From Candidatus Bipolaricaulota bacterium (GTDB lineage Bacteria; Bipolaricaulota; Bipolaricaulia; Bipolaricaulales; Bipolaricaulaceae): a stretch of 11,086 nucleotides of DNA. Below are positions 1-7,557 of this stretch, one piece after another; positions within the stretch are counted from its first letter, which is position 1, and each line of letters opens with the position of its first letter. The stretch lies in the NCBI GenBank assembly GCA_021163465.1, contig JAGGWU010000141.1, positions 1 to 11,086 on the forward strand, given 5' to 3'. The notes beneath the pieces were generated by a model. That model worked only from the letters and a program-made list of their open reading frames with translations. It ran no database searches and had not been told where the DNA came from. The position numbers and the translations under genes are program-made.

Positions 1-757
1 GTGCCCGATTTCATCGTGGGCACAAGCATCGGGGCCGTCGTCGGCGGCTTCTACGCCGTGGGGCAGGACCTCGCCCGCTTGGCCCGGATCCTTTCGTTTG
101 TGGACCTAAACCGGCTCTTCGGATTAAGCCCCTCTTACCGGAAGCTCCTTGAGCGGATGGTGGTCCAGTCCCTTTTGGGACACCTGCACGGCCGTTGGCC
201 CTCGACGGATGAGCACCGTCGCCTCACCCGGTTCCGCGAGTTCCTGTGGCTTTTCTGCAAGGGAAGGCGATTCGAAGAGCTCGAGCGGCCGCTCATTGTC
301 GTGGCCACCGACCTCCTCGGGCCGGGGGAGTTCCTCATCCGTGAGGGCCCCTTACACGAGGGGATCCTCGCCAGCGCCGCCCTGCCCGGGGTCTTCCCCC
401 GGTGCGCTGGAACGGAAGGCTCCTGGTGGACGGAGGTGTGGTGAAAACTTCCCAGTGGACGTGGCGGCGGAGGAAGCGGACGTGGTGTTGGGGGTGCTCT
501 TGAGCTCTTATGTTCCCGAGGAGCCCAAAAGCCCCGCCGATCTCGTCCTCCAAAGCTATTACGTGGCCGCCCATGAGCTCCTGGCCGTTAGGCTCGCCCG
601 GGCCCGCGAGCGGTTGGAGGAAAGGCTCTTGGTAATCCATCCTCGGGTGGAGGGAATTGGGGTTTTGGGGTTCGATCGCGCCGAGGAAGCCATGGCTGCC
701 GGCAGGCGGGCTGCGAAACCCTGGCTAGGAAGGCTTCGAAAGATCCTTTCCCGATAG
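1..757 (+). pseudogene. Patatin-like phospholipase, 5'-partial, with two frameshifts
   Basis: Patatin-family lipid acyl hydrolase (serine-aspartate dyad). The nucleophile elbow GTSIG is at the very start of the window, so the N-terminal glycine-rich oxyanion part lies outside. The frame open from base 1 runs to about base 396 and would stop at 442-444. Homology then continues in frame 3 (from 402: VRWNGRLLVDGGVV, containing the catalytic-Asp DGG motif) and from about 443 in frame 2 (ENFPVDVAAEEADVV) to the TAG at 755-757. Both shifts fit one missing base in a homopolymer: five C at 396-400 where six are needed, and four A at 444-447 where five restore the frame. The rest, ending in a GIGVLGFDRAEEAMAAG stretch, is typical of bacterial patatin-like proteins. 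It is either a recent pseudogene or carries two sequencing errors. The stop is one base from the stop of the convergent ACT gene. Confidence 0.85.
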
Positions 758-758
758 C

Positions 759-1145
759 TCACCGTTCCCGCAGAAGCTCCAGAGCCCGTCCGTTGTTATC
801 GCAGGAAAAGACCACCAGGCACTTCCCGCTCCACTCGGGGGCAGTGGCGTAAAGATATCGAATGTCGAGGCCGTTGCGCCGCAAGGTCTCGGTAACCCGC
901 CGCAGGAACCCCGGCCGGTGGGGGAGCTCAAGAAGGACCACTTCCTCCTGTTCCACGGGATACTCCGCTTCCTCCAGGGCTTTGCGCGCATAAAGCTGGG
1001 CCTCGGTAAGTAAGTGAATCTCCGCCTCCTCCTCCCGGGCCGAAACGTAGAGCGCCAGGATATTTATCCCCTTTTCGGCCAAAAGGGTGGCGATGTCGGC
1101 CAAGAGCCCAACCCGGTTCGGGGTCCGGATCACGAGTTCTCGCAT
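759..1145 (-). CDS. Tandem ACT-domain protein (amino-acid-binding regulator)
   Basis: Small protein of about 128 residues made of two ACT domains and nothing else: the first at about 1-66 (MRELVIRTPNRVGLLADIA, then ALYVSAREEEAEIHLL), the second at about 67-128 (VVLLELPHRPGFLRRVTETL, then LDIRYLYATAP). ACT domains bind small ligands, usually amino acids. Free-standing pairs are commonly regulators, but no target can be read here. I prefer the ATG at 1145 because the ACT fold starts immediately there and a GGGGCGG stretch lies upstream. An in-frame ATG at 1169 would add eight residues with no better ribosome site. A TATACT box on the minus strand at 1186-1191 would start transcription close to the upstream ATG, which also favours the internal start. 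The gene ends one base from the frameshifted lipase gene. Confidence 0.8.
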   Translation of the reverse strand: MRELVIRTPNRVGLLADIATLLAEKGINILALYVSAREEEAEIHLLTEAQLYARKALEEAEYPVEQEEVVLLELPHRPGFLRRVTETLRRNGLDIRYLYATAPEWSGKCLVVFSCDNNGRALELLRER

Positions 1146-1185
1146 GAGTACCGCCCCGCGCACCCGCATGGAAAACCCGACCGCG

Positions 1186-1191
1186 AGTATA
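1186..1191 (-). promoter_or_regulatory. Candidate -10 box (TATACT) for the ACT gene
   Basis: Read on the minus strand this is TATACT, five of six matches to TATAAT. The predicted start near 1179 lies about 34 bases before the preferred ATG at 1145. No convincing -35 element is visible 16-18 bases upstream, so the call is weak. It lies in the roughly 120-base divergent region shared with the O-antigen ligase-like gene. Confidence 0.35.
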
Positions 1192-1267
1192 CCTCAACCC
1201 CTGCGTATGGGACCATACTTTTCCCGGGAAACTCAGTTCGGCTATCATGGACTTTAAGGGGGTACCG

Positions 1268-3460
1268 GTGGCCAAAAAGAAACGCAAACGGGGACCAGAC
1301 GTGCCCCGAATTTTGCGGGAAATACGTTTTTATCTCCTGGTTTTCTTCGTCTTTTCCATGCCTCTTTTCTTCCTTCCCGGAAACAGCGAGTACGGCTACA
1401 CCAAGTCCATCTACACCCTCGTTTTCGTTTCCCTGCTTTACGGGCTTTGGGGAGCGGAAGCCTGGCTTCGGCGGGAGTGGACATTGGACATTACCTGGGG
1501 TGGCTTCCTCCTTGCCGCCTTTATCCTGGTTTCGCTTCTTTCGCTCCTTGGGGGAACACCGGCGGGGGTGGTGATCCAGTCCGCTACCTTGGTCCTATTC
1601 TTCGGGCTTATAGGGATCATTGTGGCTAACTCCATTTCCGAGGACCGGGGGCTTCGGTGGGTCCTTTTGGCCCTCCTCTGTGCGGGGGTATTGAACGGCC
1701 TTTTCGGGCTACTCCAGTATTTGGGAGTGGTGCCCGGGGGAGCGCCGGGCGGGGGGCTCAACGCGGTAATCGCCACCATGGGGAACCGGAACTTCCTCGG
1801 AGGGTTCCTCTCTTACCTTTTTCTCCCTTGTGCCGCTCTTCTTCTTTCGGTTAGACGTCACTGGCAACGGGCCCTGGTCATTTTGGGGCTTGGGTTTGTC
1901 CTCGCGATAACGCTGTTCGTGCACCAGACGGGGGTGAGACTGGGCTTAGGGGTTGCCGGTCTTTTTCTTTCCTTCGTTTGGGGGTATTGGGGGCTTCTTC
2001 CCCACAAAAAGGAGGCCATATGGTGGTTGGGCCTTTACGGGACAGCCCTGGCCGCCGTGGGGTCCGTGGCGGGAGCAAGTGGATTGCTCGGGGCCCTGAT
2101 CTACTCCGCCTTGGGCGCTATCCTCTTCCTTTGGGGCAAGATCCTCCGAAGGCTTCGGATCGTCTGGATACCCACCGTGGCCTTGGCCATTCTGGCCATT
2201 TTCCTCCTAAACCCGGCTACTACTCCGTTTTCCGCGGTGGAACGTGCCTGGGAACGGAACGCCGGCCGGGTTCGCGCCTGGGACTGGTGGGTGGGGTACT
2301 TCATGTGGAAAGACCATCCCCTCACCGGGGTAGGCCTCGGGGGCTATAAGATCCACTTCGTCCCCTACAAACCCAAGTTCCTCTCTTCCCCGGTGGGCCA
2401 ACGTTACAGGTTCCCCATCGCCCGGGCGGCCCAGGCCCACAACGAGTACGTCCAGGTGGTGGCGGAGCTGGGCGTGTTGGGGATCATCGTCCTCCTGGGA
2501 GGTATCGGTTTGGTTTCTTACCTTTGGACCAGAAGGATGGGGGAGGCGGGGAAGAGAGAGCTTCGGGTAGAGCTTTCCCTGTTGGCGGCGGGCCTCGTTA
2601 CCTTCTTAACCCATGCCGTGGTGAGCTTTCCCTGGCATCGCCCCTCGGGGAGCTTGGTGTTCGTGGTAGTCTTGGGGGCGCTCCTTTCTTCCCGCTACGG
2701 AGGGGTCGGCCGCTTCCCGGTGGTATTACGGGGCCGGCTCCTCAAAGGGACGGTGGCGTTTGTGGCCGCACTTGGGCTTGGGGTAAGCGTCGTGGCGGTG
2801 AGGGATCTTTTGGCCGATCGTTACTTGCAGCAGGGGAAGTTGGCGTATTTCCGGGGGGACCTAAGGACCGCTTATCCACTGCTGCAGCGGGCCGTCTCTT
2901 GGGATTTCTTTCCCCGGATAAGCCTTTATTGGCTCGGCCTGGTCCAGATGGAGATGGGGCTTAGGGACCAGGCCCTGGAGAGCTTTTACCGGTGCCTCGA
3001 TGGCCGCTACGTCCATGAGGCCCTTTATCTCAATATCGCCGCGTTGGAACTTGAGAGGGGAAACCTCGACGCCGCGGTCAGGGCGGCGGAAGAGCTGATC
3101 GCCACCGAATCTCCCCGCGACATGTTAGACGCGGCGCAATACATCGTGGCCATCGTCCGCTATCGGGGCGGGGACATCCCTCAGGCGGTGGAGATCCTGA
3201 AGGGGATCGTCAAACGGAGCCCGGACTTCGAGCGGGGCTGGGCCCTCCTTGGGGAGATCGCGCAAAGCACCGGTGATTTCGAGGGGGCCCGGTCCTACTA
3301 TCAGCGGGCCCTGAAGGTGATCGAGAAAAAGATCTCCCGGATAGAAAAGCGTCTTATGGGGCCCTTGACCCCGGAGAATTTCGGAAAGCTCCGCTCGGAA
3401 CTCAAAGGGCTCAAGGCGTGGCAAAAGCTCGTGAAGGAACGCCTGGAGAACCTCCCCTGA
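1268..3460 (+). CDS. O-antigen ligase/polymerase-type membrane protein with C-terminal TPR domain
   Basis: About 730-residue polytopic inner-membrane protein of the WaaL/Wzy_C superfamily, which joins or polymerises lipid-linked glycans on the periplasmic side. A short basic N-terminus (AKKKRKRG) precedes about a dozen hydrophobic segments over residues 20-510. Family marks visible are MGNRNFLGG (about 171-179), [18 protein letters not shown] (about 354-371) and [18 protein letters not shown] (about 388-405), followed by [11 protein letters not shown] (about 449-459). Residues about 517-683 form tetratricopeptide-like helical repeats, and the tail is charged and probably coiled. I chose the GTG at 1268 because AAGGGGGT sits five bases upstream; an in-frame ATG at 1247 has no ribosome site. 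No other glycan gene is near, so the substrate (O-antigen, other polysaccharide, or glycoprotein glycan) cannot be told. Its stop is followed almost at once by the rpsI promoter. Confidence 0.85.
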   Translation: MAKKKRKRGPDVPRILREIRFYLLVFFVFSMPLFFLPGNSEYGYTKSIYTLVFVSLLYGLWGAEAWLRREWTLDITWGGFLLAAFILVSLLSLLGGTPAGVVIQSATLVLFFGLIGIIVANSISEDRGLRWVLLALLCAGVLNGLFGLLQYLGVVPGGAPGGGLNAVIATMGNRNFLGGFLSYLFLPCAALLLSVRRHWQRALVILGLGFVLAITLFVHQTGVRLGLGVAGLFLSFVWGYWGLLPHKKEAIWWLGLYGTALAAVGSVAGASGLLGALIYSALGAILFLWGKILRRLRIVWIPTVALAILAIFLLNPATTPFSAVERAWERNAGRVRAWDWWVGYFMWKDHPLTGVGLGGYKIHFVPYKPKFLSSPVGQRYRFPIARAAQAHNEYVQVVAELGVLGIIVLLGGIGLVSYLWTRRMGEAGKRELRVELSLLAAGLVTFLTHAVVSFPWHRPSGSLVFVVVLGALLSSRYGGVGRFPVVLRGRLLKGTVAFVAALGLGVSVVAVRDLLADRYLQQGKLAYFRGDLRTAYPLLQRAVSWDFFPRISLYWLGLVQMEMGLRDQALESFYRCLDGRYVHEALYLNIAALELERGNLDAAVRAAEELIATESPRDMLDAAQYIVAIVRYRGGDIPQAVEILKGIVKRSPDFERGWALLGEIAQSTGDFEGARSYYQRALKVIEKKISRIEKRLMGPLTPENFGKLRSELKGLKAWQKLVKERLENLP

Positions 3461-3464
3461 TCCT

Positions 3465-3493
3465 TTGACAACGGGAAAAAGAAAAGCTAACAT
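3465..3493 (+). promoter_or_regulatory. Near-consensus sigma-70 promoter for rpsI-rpmE
   Basis: TTGACA at 3465-3470, a spacer of exactly 17 bases, then TAACAT at 3488-3493. The -35 is perfect and the -10 matches four of six positions. It starts five bases after the stop of the upstream gene. Predicted initiation near 3500 gives a leader of about 22 bases holding GGAGGTGAT before the TTG start of rpsI. This is the best promoter in the window and marks the head of the ribosomal-protein operon. Confidence 0.8.
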
Positions 3494-3521
3494 CCCCCCT
3501 GTGAACGGAGGTGATAACGTC

Positions 3522-3959
3522 TTGGCCCAACAGACGACAAGGCTTCCCAAAAGGGTTGGCCCCTATATCCACGCCGTGGGACGCCGGAAGGAATCGGTGG
3601 CCCGGGTCTACCTGCGGGAGGGCGAGGGGCGCATCTGGGTGAACGGGCGGCCGGCGGAAGAGTATTTCGCCGGGTTCGCCTTCGCCAAGGACTACATCCA
3701 GCGCCATCTCCTGACCCCCTTCTACATCACCGGGACCCTGGGCCGCTACGACGTCAAGGCCCGGGTGGAAGGTGGAGGGATTACGGGACAACTGGAGGCG
3801 ATTCGCCTCGGGATCGCCCGGGCCTTGGTGGGGGTGGATCCTGAGTTCAAGAAGCGCCTCAAGGATGCCGGGTTGCTTACCCGAGATGCCCGGGAAGTGG
3901 AGCGCAAGAAATACGGGCGCCGTAAGGCCCGCAAGAAAGAGCAGTACTCCAAGCGGTGA
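3522..3959 (+). CDS. rpsI: 30S ribosomal protein S9 (uS9)
   Basis: 145-residue S9, a small-subunit head protein whose C-terminal tail reaches the P-site tRNA. The conserved core starts [15 protein letters not shown] (about residues 17-31) and continues through [25 protein letters not shown] and the basic tail ending YSKR, which is diagnostic. The start is the TTG at 3522, preceded by the strong SD GGAGGTGAT at 3508-3516 with a five-base gap. An in-frame ATG-type start at 3465 would lie on the -35 box of the promoter and is rejected. The usual partner rplM (L13) is not upstream, where there is a membrane glycan gene instead. rpmE follows after five bases. Confidence 0.96.
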   Translation: MAQQTTRLPKRVGPYIHAVGRRKESVARVYLREGEGRIWVNGRPAEEYFAGFAFAKDYIQRHLLTPFYITGTLGRYDVKARVEGGGITGQLEAIRLGIARALVGVDPEFKKRLKDAGLLTRDAREVERKKYGRRKARKKEQYSKR

Positions 3960-3964
3960 TCGCC

Positions 3965-4174
3965 ATGAAAAAGGATATCCATCCCAAGCTGTACAAGGCC
4001 GTGATCTACTGCTCCTGTGGAGCTAAATACGAGACCATCTCCACAAAGCCCGAACTTCACGTAGATATCTGCTCCAAATGCCATCCCTTCTTCACGGGGG
4101 AGCAGCGGTTCGTGGACGCTGGGGGACGGGCGGAGAGGTTCGCCCGCAAGTACGGCCGGGGAAAGGAAGGGTGA
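3965..4174 (+). CDS. rpmE: 50S ribosomal protein L31 (bL31), zinc-binding form
   Basis: 69-residue L31, which sits at the central protuberance of the large subunit and bridges to the small-subunit head. It begins [10 protein letters not shown], the family signature, and carries the complete zinc set Cys16, Cys18, Cys36 and Cys39, so it is the C+ form rather than the zinc-free paralogue used under zinc starvation. [20 protein letters not shown] follows and is strongly conserved. The ATG at 3965 is preceded by GGTGATC formed by the end of rpsI, a short but usable SD that implies translational coupling. The gap from the rpsI stop is five bases. Confidence 0.96.
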   Translation: MKKDIHPKLYKAVIYCSCGAKYETISTKPELHVDICSKCHPFFTGEQRFVDAGGRAERFARKYGRGKEG

Positions 4175-4184
4175 AGGAGATTTC

Positions 4185-4946
4185 TTGGAGTTAGCCAACC
4201 TTACTTGGCCCGAGGCCAAAGAAGCCATCTCTCGGGCCAGGGTGGCGCTGCTTCCGATAGGTTCCACCGAGCAACACGGGCCCCATCTCCCGTTGGGGAC
4301 CGATCATCTCACCGCCGCCTGGATCGCCCGGGAAGCCGCCCGGCAGGGCGGTTTCCTCCTCCTGCCCACCGTCCCCGTGGGGGTCTCCGTCCACCATCGG
4401 CAGTTCTGGGGCACGCTTTGGGTGGAGCCGGAGGTCCTCAGGGCATATGTGGAGGGGATCGCCCGGGCCCTGGCCTACCACGGGTTGAAGAAGTTTGTCC
4501 TCGTCAACGGCCACGGGGGGAATACCCCGGCGCTCATGGACGCGGCCAGGCGCCTCCGGGACGAAGGGATCTTCGCCTTCGTGTACGTTTGGTGGCGGGC
4601 GGTGGAGGAGGAGATCCGGGAGGTATTGGAAGACGGCGGCGGCCACGCCGGGGAGCTGGAGACCTCGGTGGTCTGGCACATCGCTCCCGAGCTCGTACGT
4701 CCCGACAAGTTCCCGGAAGCCGCCGCGCAAGCGGCGCCGGCGTGGGGAAGGAAAATCCAAGGGGTCGAGGTGGGCTACGATACCGTCGACTTCGCCGCCG
4801 CAGGGTGTGTCGGTGCCCCCACGAAAGCCTCACCGGAAAAGGGAAGAACTATCTTGGAAGCGGCAGTGAACAAACTCCTTCGGTTTGGGAAATGGCTCGC
4901 CGAGGCCCCGCCGGAGGAGCTCGCCTCCAAGCCCCACAAGCCTTAG
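4185..4946 (+). CDS. Creatininase-family metal-dependent amidohydrolase
   Basis: 253-residue protein of the creatininase superfamily, which includes creatinine amidohydrolase, the formamidopyrimidine hydrolase ArfB and the mycofactocin protease MftE. Metal-ligand motifs are visible: GSTEQHGPHLPLGTD (Glu29, His31, Asp40), VNGHGGN (His110) and GGHAGELET (His154, Glu157). True creatininases have a Glu two residues after the third-motif His; here it is Gly, as in the ArfB/MftE-like branches. The substrate therefore cannot be assigned, and creatinine is unlikely. The TTG start at 4185 is preceded by AAGGAGA with a five-base gap, ten bases after the rpmE stop, so the gene is very likely the third member of the rpsI operon. 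Its TAG overlaps the TAA of the convergent phosphatase gene. Confidence 0.88.
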   Translation: MELANLTWPEAKEAISRARVALLPIGSTEQHGPHLPLGTDHLTAAWIAREAARQGGFLLLPTVPVGVSVHHRQFWGTLWVEPEVLRAYVEGIARALAYHGLKKFVLVNGHGGNTPALMDAARRLRDEGIFAFVYVWWRAVEEEIREVLEDGGGHAGELETSVVWHIAPELVRPDKFPEAAAQAAPAWGRKIQGVEVGYDTVDFAAAGCVGAPTKASPEKGRTILEAAVNKLLRFGKWLAEAPPEELASKPHKP

Positions 4947-5719
4947 ATGTAGTGTAGTTCCAAATCCCTCGCTGAGGATACCTTGCGGCCGGGCTTCAGG
5001 ACCGCCACTGCCCTCTCCGTCCCCCCGTAGGCCGAGGAGGTGAAGATGGTGAGACAACGGTCCTCGAACAGGTATAGGGGGGCGAAGGGCTGGTGGGACC
5101 GCACCAGGACCCTTAAATTCAACCGTTTCATCACCTCTTCGAAGTAATCACGGCCGAAAGCCGGCCGGCCGAAGGTCCCCGGGTCCACCACGTATCCCGG
5201 CGCATCCACCCAATCCCCCCAGGTGATCTTCCGCCAATCGAAGGAGCCCAACTTTATGTCCTCTATCTCCTCCAACCGTTCCACGTCGGGGAAAGCCCCG
5301 TGGAGGGCGAGCACTCCGGCAGGGTGATGGGCGGCGAAGGGCAGGGCCGCCAAGGCCTCGCCCACAAACCGGGCCTCGTCGGGCGAGAGCCGGCGCCAAA
5401 AGTCCGCGGGGGAGAAGGGCTCCACGGTCCACGCCTCGTGGTTTCCCATAAGGAGGTAGATGCGGTCCGGGTAGTGGATCTTGGTGCGCAAAAGCAGCTC
5501 CAGATTCCCCTCCGAGTCCGGCCCTCGGTCCACATAATCGCCCAAGAAGACGATGACGTGGTCGGCGCGAAGGAAACGGGAGATCACGAACTCCGAGGCT
5601 TCGAGGTCCCCGTGGGTATCTCCCACGAAGACCACCGTCTTATCAGGGGGTAGGCGGATCAACCGCCCTTCCTTCCGGAGGAGTTCCGCCGCGCGGGAAA
5701 GGAGCTCCCTTTCCATCAC
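4943..5719 (-). CDS. PPP-type serine/threonine phosphatase (calcineurin-like metallophosphoesterase)
   Basis: 258-residue cytoplasmic metallophosphoesterase with the full PPP signature in order: GDTHG (33-37), GDYVDRG (60-66), GNHE (92-95), HGAF (140-143) and RSHQ (197-200), then FTSSAYGG where eukaryotic PP1/PP2A have FSAPNY. These supply the two-metal site and the phosphate-binding Arg and His. Bacterial members act on phosphoproteins, or sometimes nucleotides; the substrate is not evident here. No signal peptide is seen. The start is GTG 5719 or ATG 5716, both served by GAGGGCGG. It lies 7 bases downstream of the barrel A stop, so the two are probably cotranscribed. The stop codon interlocks with that of the creatininase-family gene (shared bases 4944-4945). 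Confidence 0.9.
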   Translation of the reverse strand: MMERELLSRAAELLRKEGRLIRLPPDKTVVFVGDTHGDLEASEFVISRFLRADHVIVFLGDYVDRGPDSEGNLELLLRTKIHYPDRIYLLMGNHEAWTVEPFSPADFWRRLSPDEARFVGEALAALPFAAHHPAGVLALHGAFPDVERLEEIEDIKLGSFDWRKITWGDWVDAPGYVVDPGTFGRPAFGRDYFEEVMKRLNLRVLVRSHQPFAPLYLFEDRCLTIFTSSAYGGTERAVAVLKPGRKVSSARDLELHYI

Positions 5720-5726
5720 CCCGCCC

Positions 5727-7208
5727 TCAGAAGCTCAAGGTCCAGGTGAAGGAAAAGAGGGGGCTTGTGTCCCAGCTGAAGCCGAAGGTGAAACCGCGGA
5801 AGAGGGAGAAGGTGAGCTCGGCCCCCACCCTGGTAATGCCCATGAAGCTCCCCGACTCCTGGAAGAAGATGAAGCCCTTGAACTGATAGACTTGGCCGCA
5901 GCATGCTTCGCCGCATACCCCGACCTCCAGATACTGGAACTCGTCTCCCCGGAAGATATCTTCTTCCAAGATATCCTCCAGCGCAAACACATCGAAGGCG
6001 GTAACGATCTTGGCATAGCCGCGGTCTCCGAGATCACAACAGATCTCGAATCCGTAGATGTTAAGCCCGCCGATGGTGTATTCGTCGATGAATTCCGGCT
6101 CGGCGTAGATCTTGACACAGGGCTTCCAGGTTAACCCCTCGAACTCCAGGGAGATGGTATTATGGGTGGTGGTGAAGCGGAGGGTTACGTCGAAATCCAG
6201 CCCACAGCAGACCCGTAGCGCATCCTGCAGCCGGATCTCCAGGTACTCGAAGCCCCGGCATTTGGTGAAGGAGAGCTCAGCCCCGATGCCGATGCCACAG
6301 CAGGGGGAGATCCCTTCCAAGGACAGGGTGGCCTCCACGAACTGGATCCCGGTGCCCACATCGTCGAAGACCGCTTCCGCCCGGAAGGGAGGGGCGCAGG
6401 TGGTGAAGGTGTAGCGCATGTAGTACGGGACCCATAGTTTGAACACAAGCTCGGATGTGGTGGGGGGCGGGACCTCGAAGGCGGCAGCTCCGAGCTCCGT
6501 CGCACGGGCTGCGGCGATGTTCTGAAGATAGGTCCTGGCGGCGGGGGTGTAATCGCTCAGGTCGGGGAGCACCTCGAAAGGCCCTTCCACGGCCTCGCGC
6601 CTGATCAAGGCGGTCTTGGCGGCATCGGCATAATAGGAGATTACCACCCGCGGGACGTCGATCTCCCGATCGCGAGAAGCAATGAGGTAGCGCGAGTTGG
6701 AGGGGCAGTCGGTGGACCAGCTTTGGCCGAAATCACCGAAAGAAAACTCCAGGACGTGCTCCAGGAAGTGCTCTATCTTGAGGGAGAAGTCCGCCCCCAA
6801 AAACGCAGCCCCGAGCCGGAGGTAGGAGGAACGGTAGATCGGGCCCAGGATCTTCCATTCCACCTCCGGAGGGCTCAGGGGAGGTGCCACGGGATCTCCC
6901 GTGGCGGTGTAGGGAGTGGATTTGAGCACCACAACCCCGGGGGCAATCAGGGCCTCCCCCGCCAAGGAGAAGAGTCCCAACTGCCCCGTGATGCCGAATC
7001 GCTCCTCGGTGAAGCCCTCGTCCCCTTCGAAGACAGAGGTGGTACAGATGGTCAACTCCCGGTTGGTTACGCCGATGGTAAAGCTTATGTGGCCGAGCTC
7101 CAGGGCGGGGAGGACGTCCACCCGGGCCTCCCAGGAGCCGGTAAGGCTCAAGGCAAAAGCGGAAACCCCGAAAAGAAACGTGAATGCCCCCGCGAATATC
7201 CTCTTCAT
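5727..7208 (-). CDS. Secreted, predicted outer-membrane beta-rich protein with vicinal cysteine pairs (barrel A)
   Basis: 493 residues, no family recognised. A signal peptide is clear: MKR, a hydrophobic core to about 16, and likely cleavage at AFA|L (19/20). The mature part alternates polar and aromatic/aliphatic residues with many Phe and Gly, and the last strand, SPLFSFTWTLSF, ends in Phe, as in the C-terminal signal of outer-membrane barrels. It has 14 cysteines, eight of them in four adjacent pairs at 303-304, 334-335, 390-391 and 436-437, all in the C-terminal half. The N-terminal half has an alanine-rich likely helical insert (about 216-243). The start at ATG 7208 has AAGGAGG upstream. 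The frame stays open to 7475 but that extension has no signal peptide. Function unknown; porin or surface protein are both possible. A structured leader precedes it. Confidence 0.75.
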   Translation of the reverse strand: MKRIFAGAFTFLFGVSAFALSLTGSWEARVDVLPALELGHISFTIGVTNRELTICTTSVFEGDEGFTEERFGITGQLGLFSLAGEALIAPGVVVLKSTPYTATGDPVAPPLSPPEVEWKILGPIYRSSYLRLGAAFLGADFSLKIEHFLEHVLEFSFGDFGQSWSTDCPSNSRYLIASRDREIDVPRVVISYYADAAKTALIRREAVEGPFEVLPDLSDYTPAARTYLQNIAAARATELGAAAFEVPPPTTSELVFKLWVPYYMRYTFTTCAPPFRAEAVFDDVGTGIQFVEATLSLEGISPCCGIGIGAELSFTKCRGFEYLEIRLQDALRVCCGLDFDVTLRFTTTHNTISLEFEGLTWKPCVKIYAEPEFIDEYTIGGLNIYGFEICCDLGDRGYAKIVTAFDVFALEDILEEDIFRGDEFQYLEVGVCGEACCGQVYQFKGFIFFQESGSFMGITRVGAELTFSLFRGFTFGFSWDTSPLFSFTWTLSF

Positions 7209-7444
7209 TCCCCTCCTCCTTCGTCGCCATTCTCCCCATGAGCCGAAGGCAGGAAAAAGGCAGGGTGCTCTCGCGCCTCCCGTCTTTGTTTCGGGAATTA
7301 AGGAAAAATGGCCGTGATATCCATTACCTTGTCTTTGGATTCCCTCCGTGGGATGACGGCCAACCCCGGTGGAACCCCTTGGCCAAGCTGGATATCGGGA
7401 GCATATCCGGGCTTCACAGGCTCTCGCGGCGAGCCCAATGAAAG

Positions 7445-7475
7445 TTGGGCGGCCGTGGGGGCGACGGCCGCCCAA
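7445..7475 (-). other. Strong 12-bp GC-rich hairpin in the barrel A leader
   Basis: TTGGGCGGCCGT pairs without mismatch with ACGGCCGCCCAA across a seven-base loop. Read on the minus strand it is followed by CTTTCATT, so it could be a weak intrinsic terminator for barrel B or an attenuator in the barrel A leader. Its 7445-7450 arm can alternatively pair with 7433-7438 (GCCCAA with TTGGGC, six-base loop), and the two hairpins exclude each other. Part of it (7453-7475) lies in the 53-base repeat, but the remaining arm (7445-7452) does not. Confidence 0.55.
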
Positions 7476-7505
7476 AGCCGGTGGCTCCGGATGAGGGGGG
7501 TACCA
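7453..7505. repeat. 53-base direct repeat, copy 1 (intergenic)
   Basis: Exact 53-base match, same orientation, to 11034-11086 at the right end of the window. It runs from CCGTGGGGGCG to GGGGGGTACCA. The left boundary is certain (G here, C in the other copy); the right boundary is unknown because the window ends. Here it covers the first bases of the predicted barrel A leader. Confidence 0.95.
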
Positions 7506-7514
7506 CCAAGGGGG

Positions 7515-7520
7515 AGTATA
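7515..7520 (-). promoter_or_regulatory. Candidate -10 box (TATACT) for barrel A
   Basis: TATACT on the minus strand, with predicted +1 near 7508. No -35 hexamer is visible 16-18 bases upstream; the place is taken by the CRP/FNR-type palindrome, as expected for an activator-dependent promoter. It would give a leader of about 300 bases before the ATG at 7208. Confidence 0.45.
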
Positions 7521-7541
7521 CGCTCGCCCCGCCCGTTAATC

Positions 7542-7557
7542 TGTGATAAACATCACC
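7542..7557 (-). promoter_or_regulatory. CRP/FNR-family operator, perfect 14-bp palindrome GTGATaaacATCAC
   Basis: On the plus strand the site reads TGTGA, six bases, TCACC: nine of ten matches to the E. coli CRP consensus TGTGA-N6-TCACA, with a perfect GTGAT/ATCAC palindrome at 7543-7556. Its centre (7549.5) is 41.5 bases upstream of the initiation site predicted from TATACT at 7515-7520. That is the position of class II CRP and FNR activator sites. It lies just past the stop of barrel B. The regulator itself is not in the window. Confidence 0.55.

Noticed and set aside
1..757. Programmed ribosomal frameshifting in the lipase gene
   Set aside because: No slippery heptamer with a downstream structure was evident, and two separate shifts would be required. 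Error or decay is simpler.
3465..3521. Earlier start for rpsI at 3465
   Set aside because: It coincides with the TTGACA box, adds 19 non-conserved residues and has no SD, whereas the TTG at 3522 has GGAGGTGAT.
4205..4957. Long open frame (250 codons) overlapping the creatininase-family gene in another frame
   Set aside because: Its product is dominated by Arg, Gly and Pro with no motif, the usual shadow of a GC-rich gene, and the in-frame partner has complete family motifs.
5553..6134. Plus-strand open frames antisense to barrel A and the phosphatase
   Set aside because: They lack an SD and any recognisable motif and oppose well-supported minus-strand genes.
7296..7361. Intrinsic terminator or known riboswitch or ribozyme class in the three-way junction
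   Set aside because: The short T run after the closing stem follows a loop that is too long for a standard terminator. I could find neither the hammerhead CTGATGA core nor the conserved cores of the TPP, purine, glycine or cyclic-di-GMP riboswitches.
7209..7475. Upstream extension of barrel A to a start at 7475
   Set aside because: The added 89 residues are Arg/Gly-rich with no domain and would push the clear signal peptide inside. MKR at 7208 has its own AAGGAGG. The open frame is a GC-rich accident across the leader.
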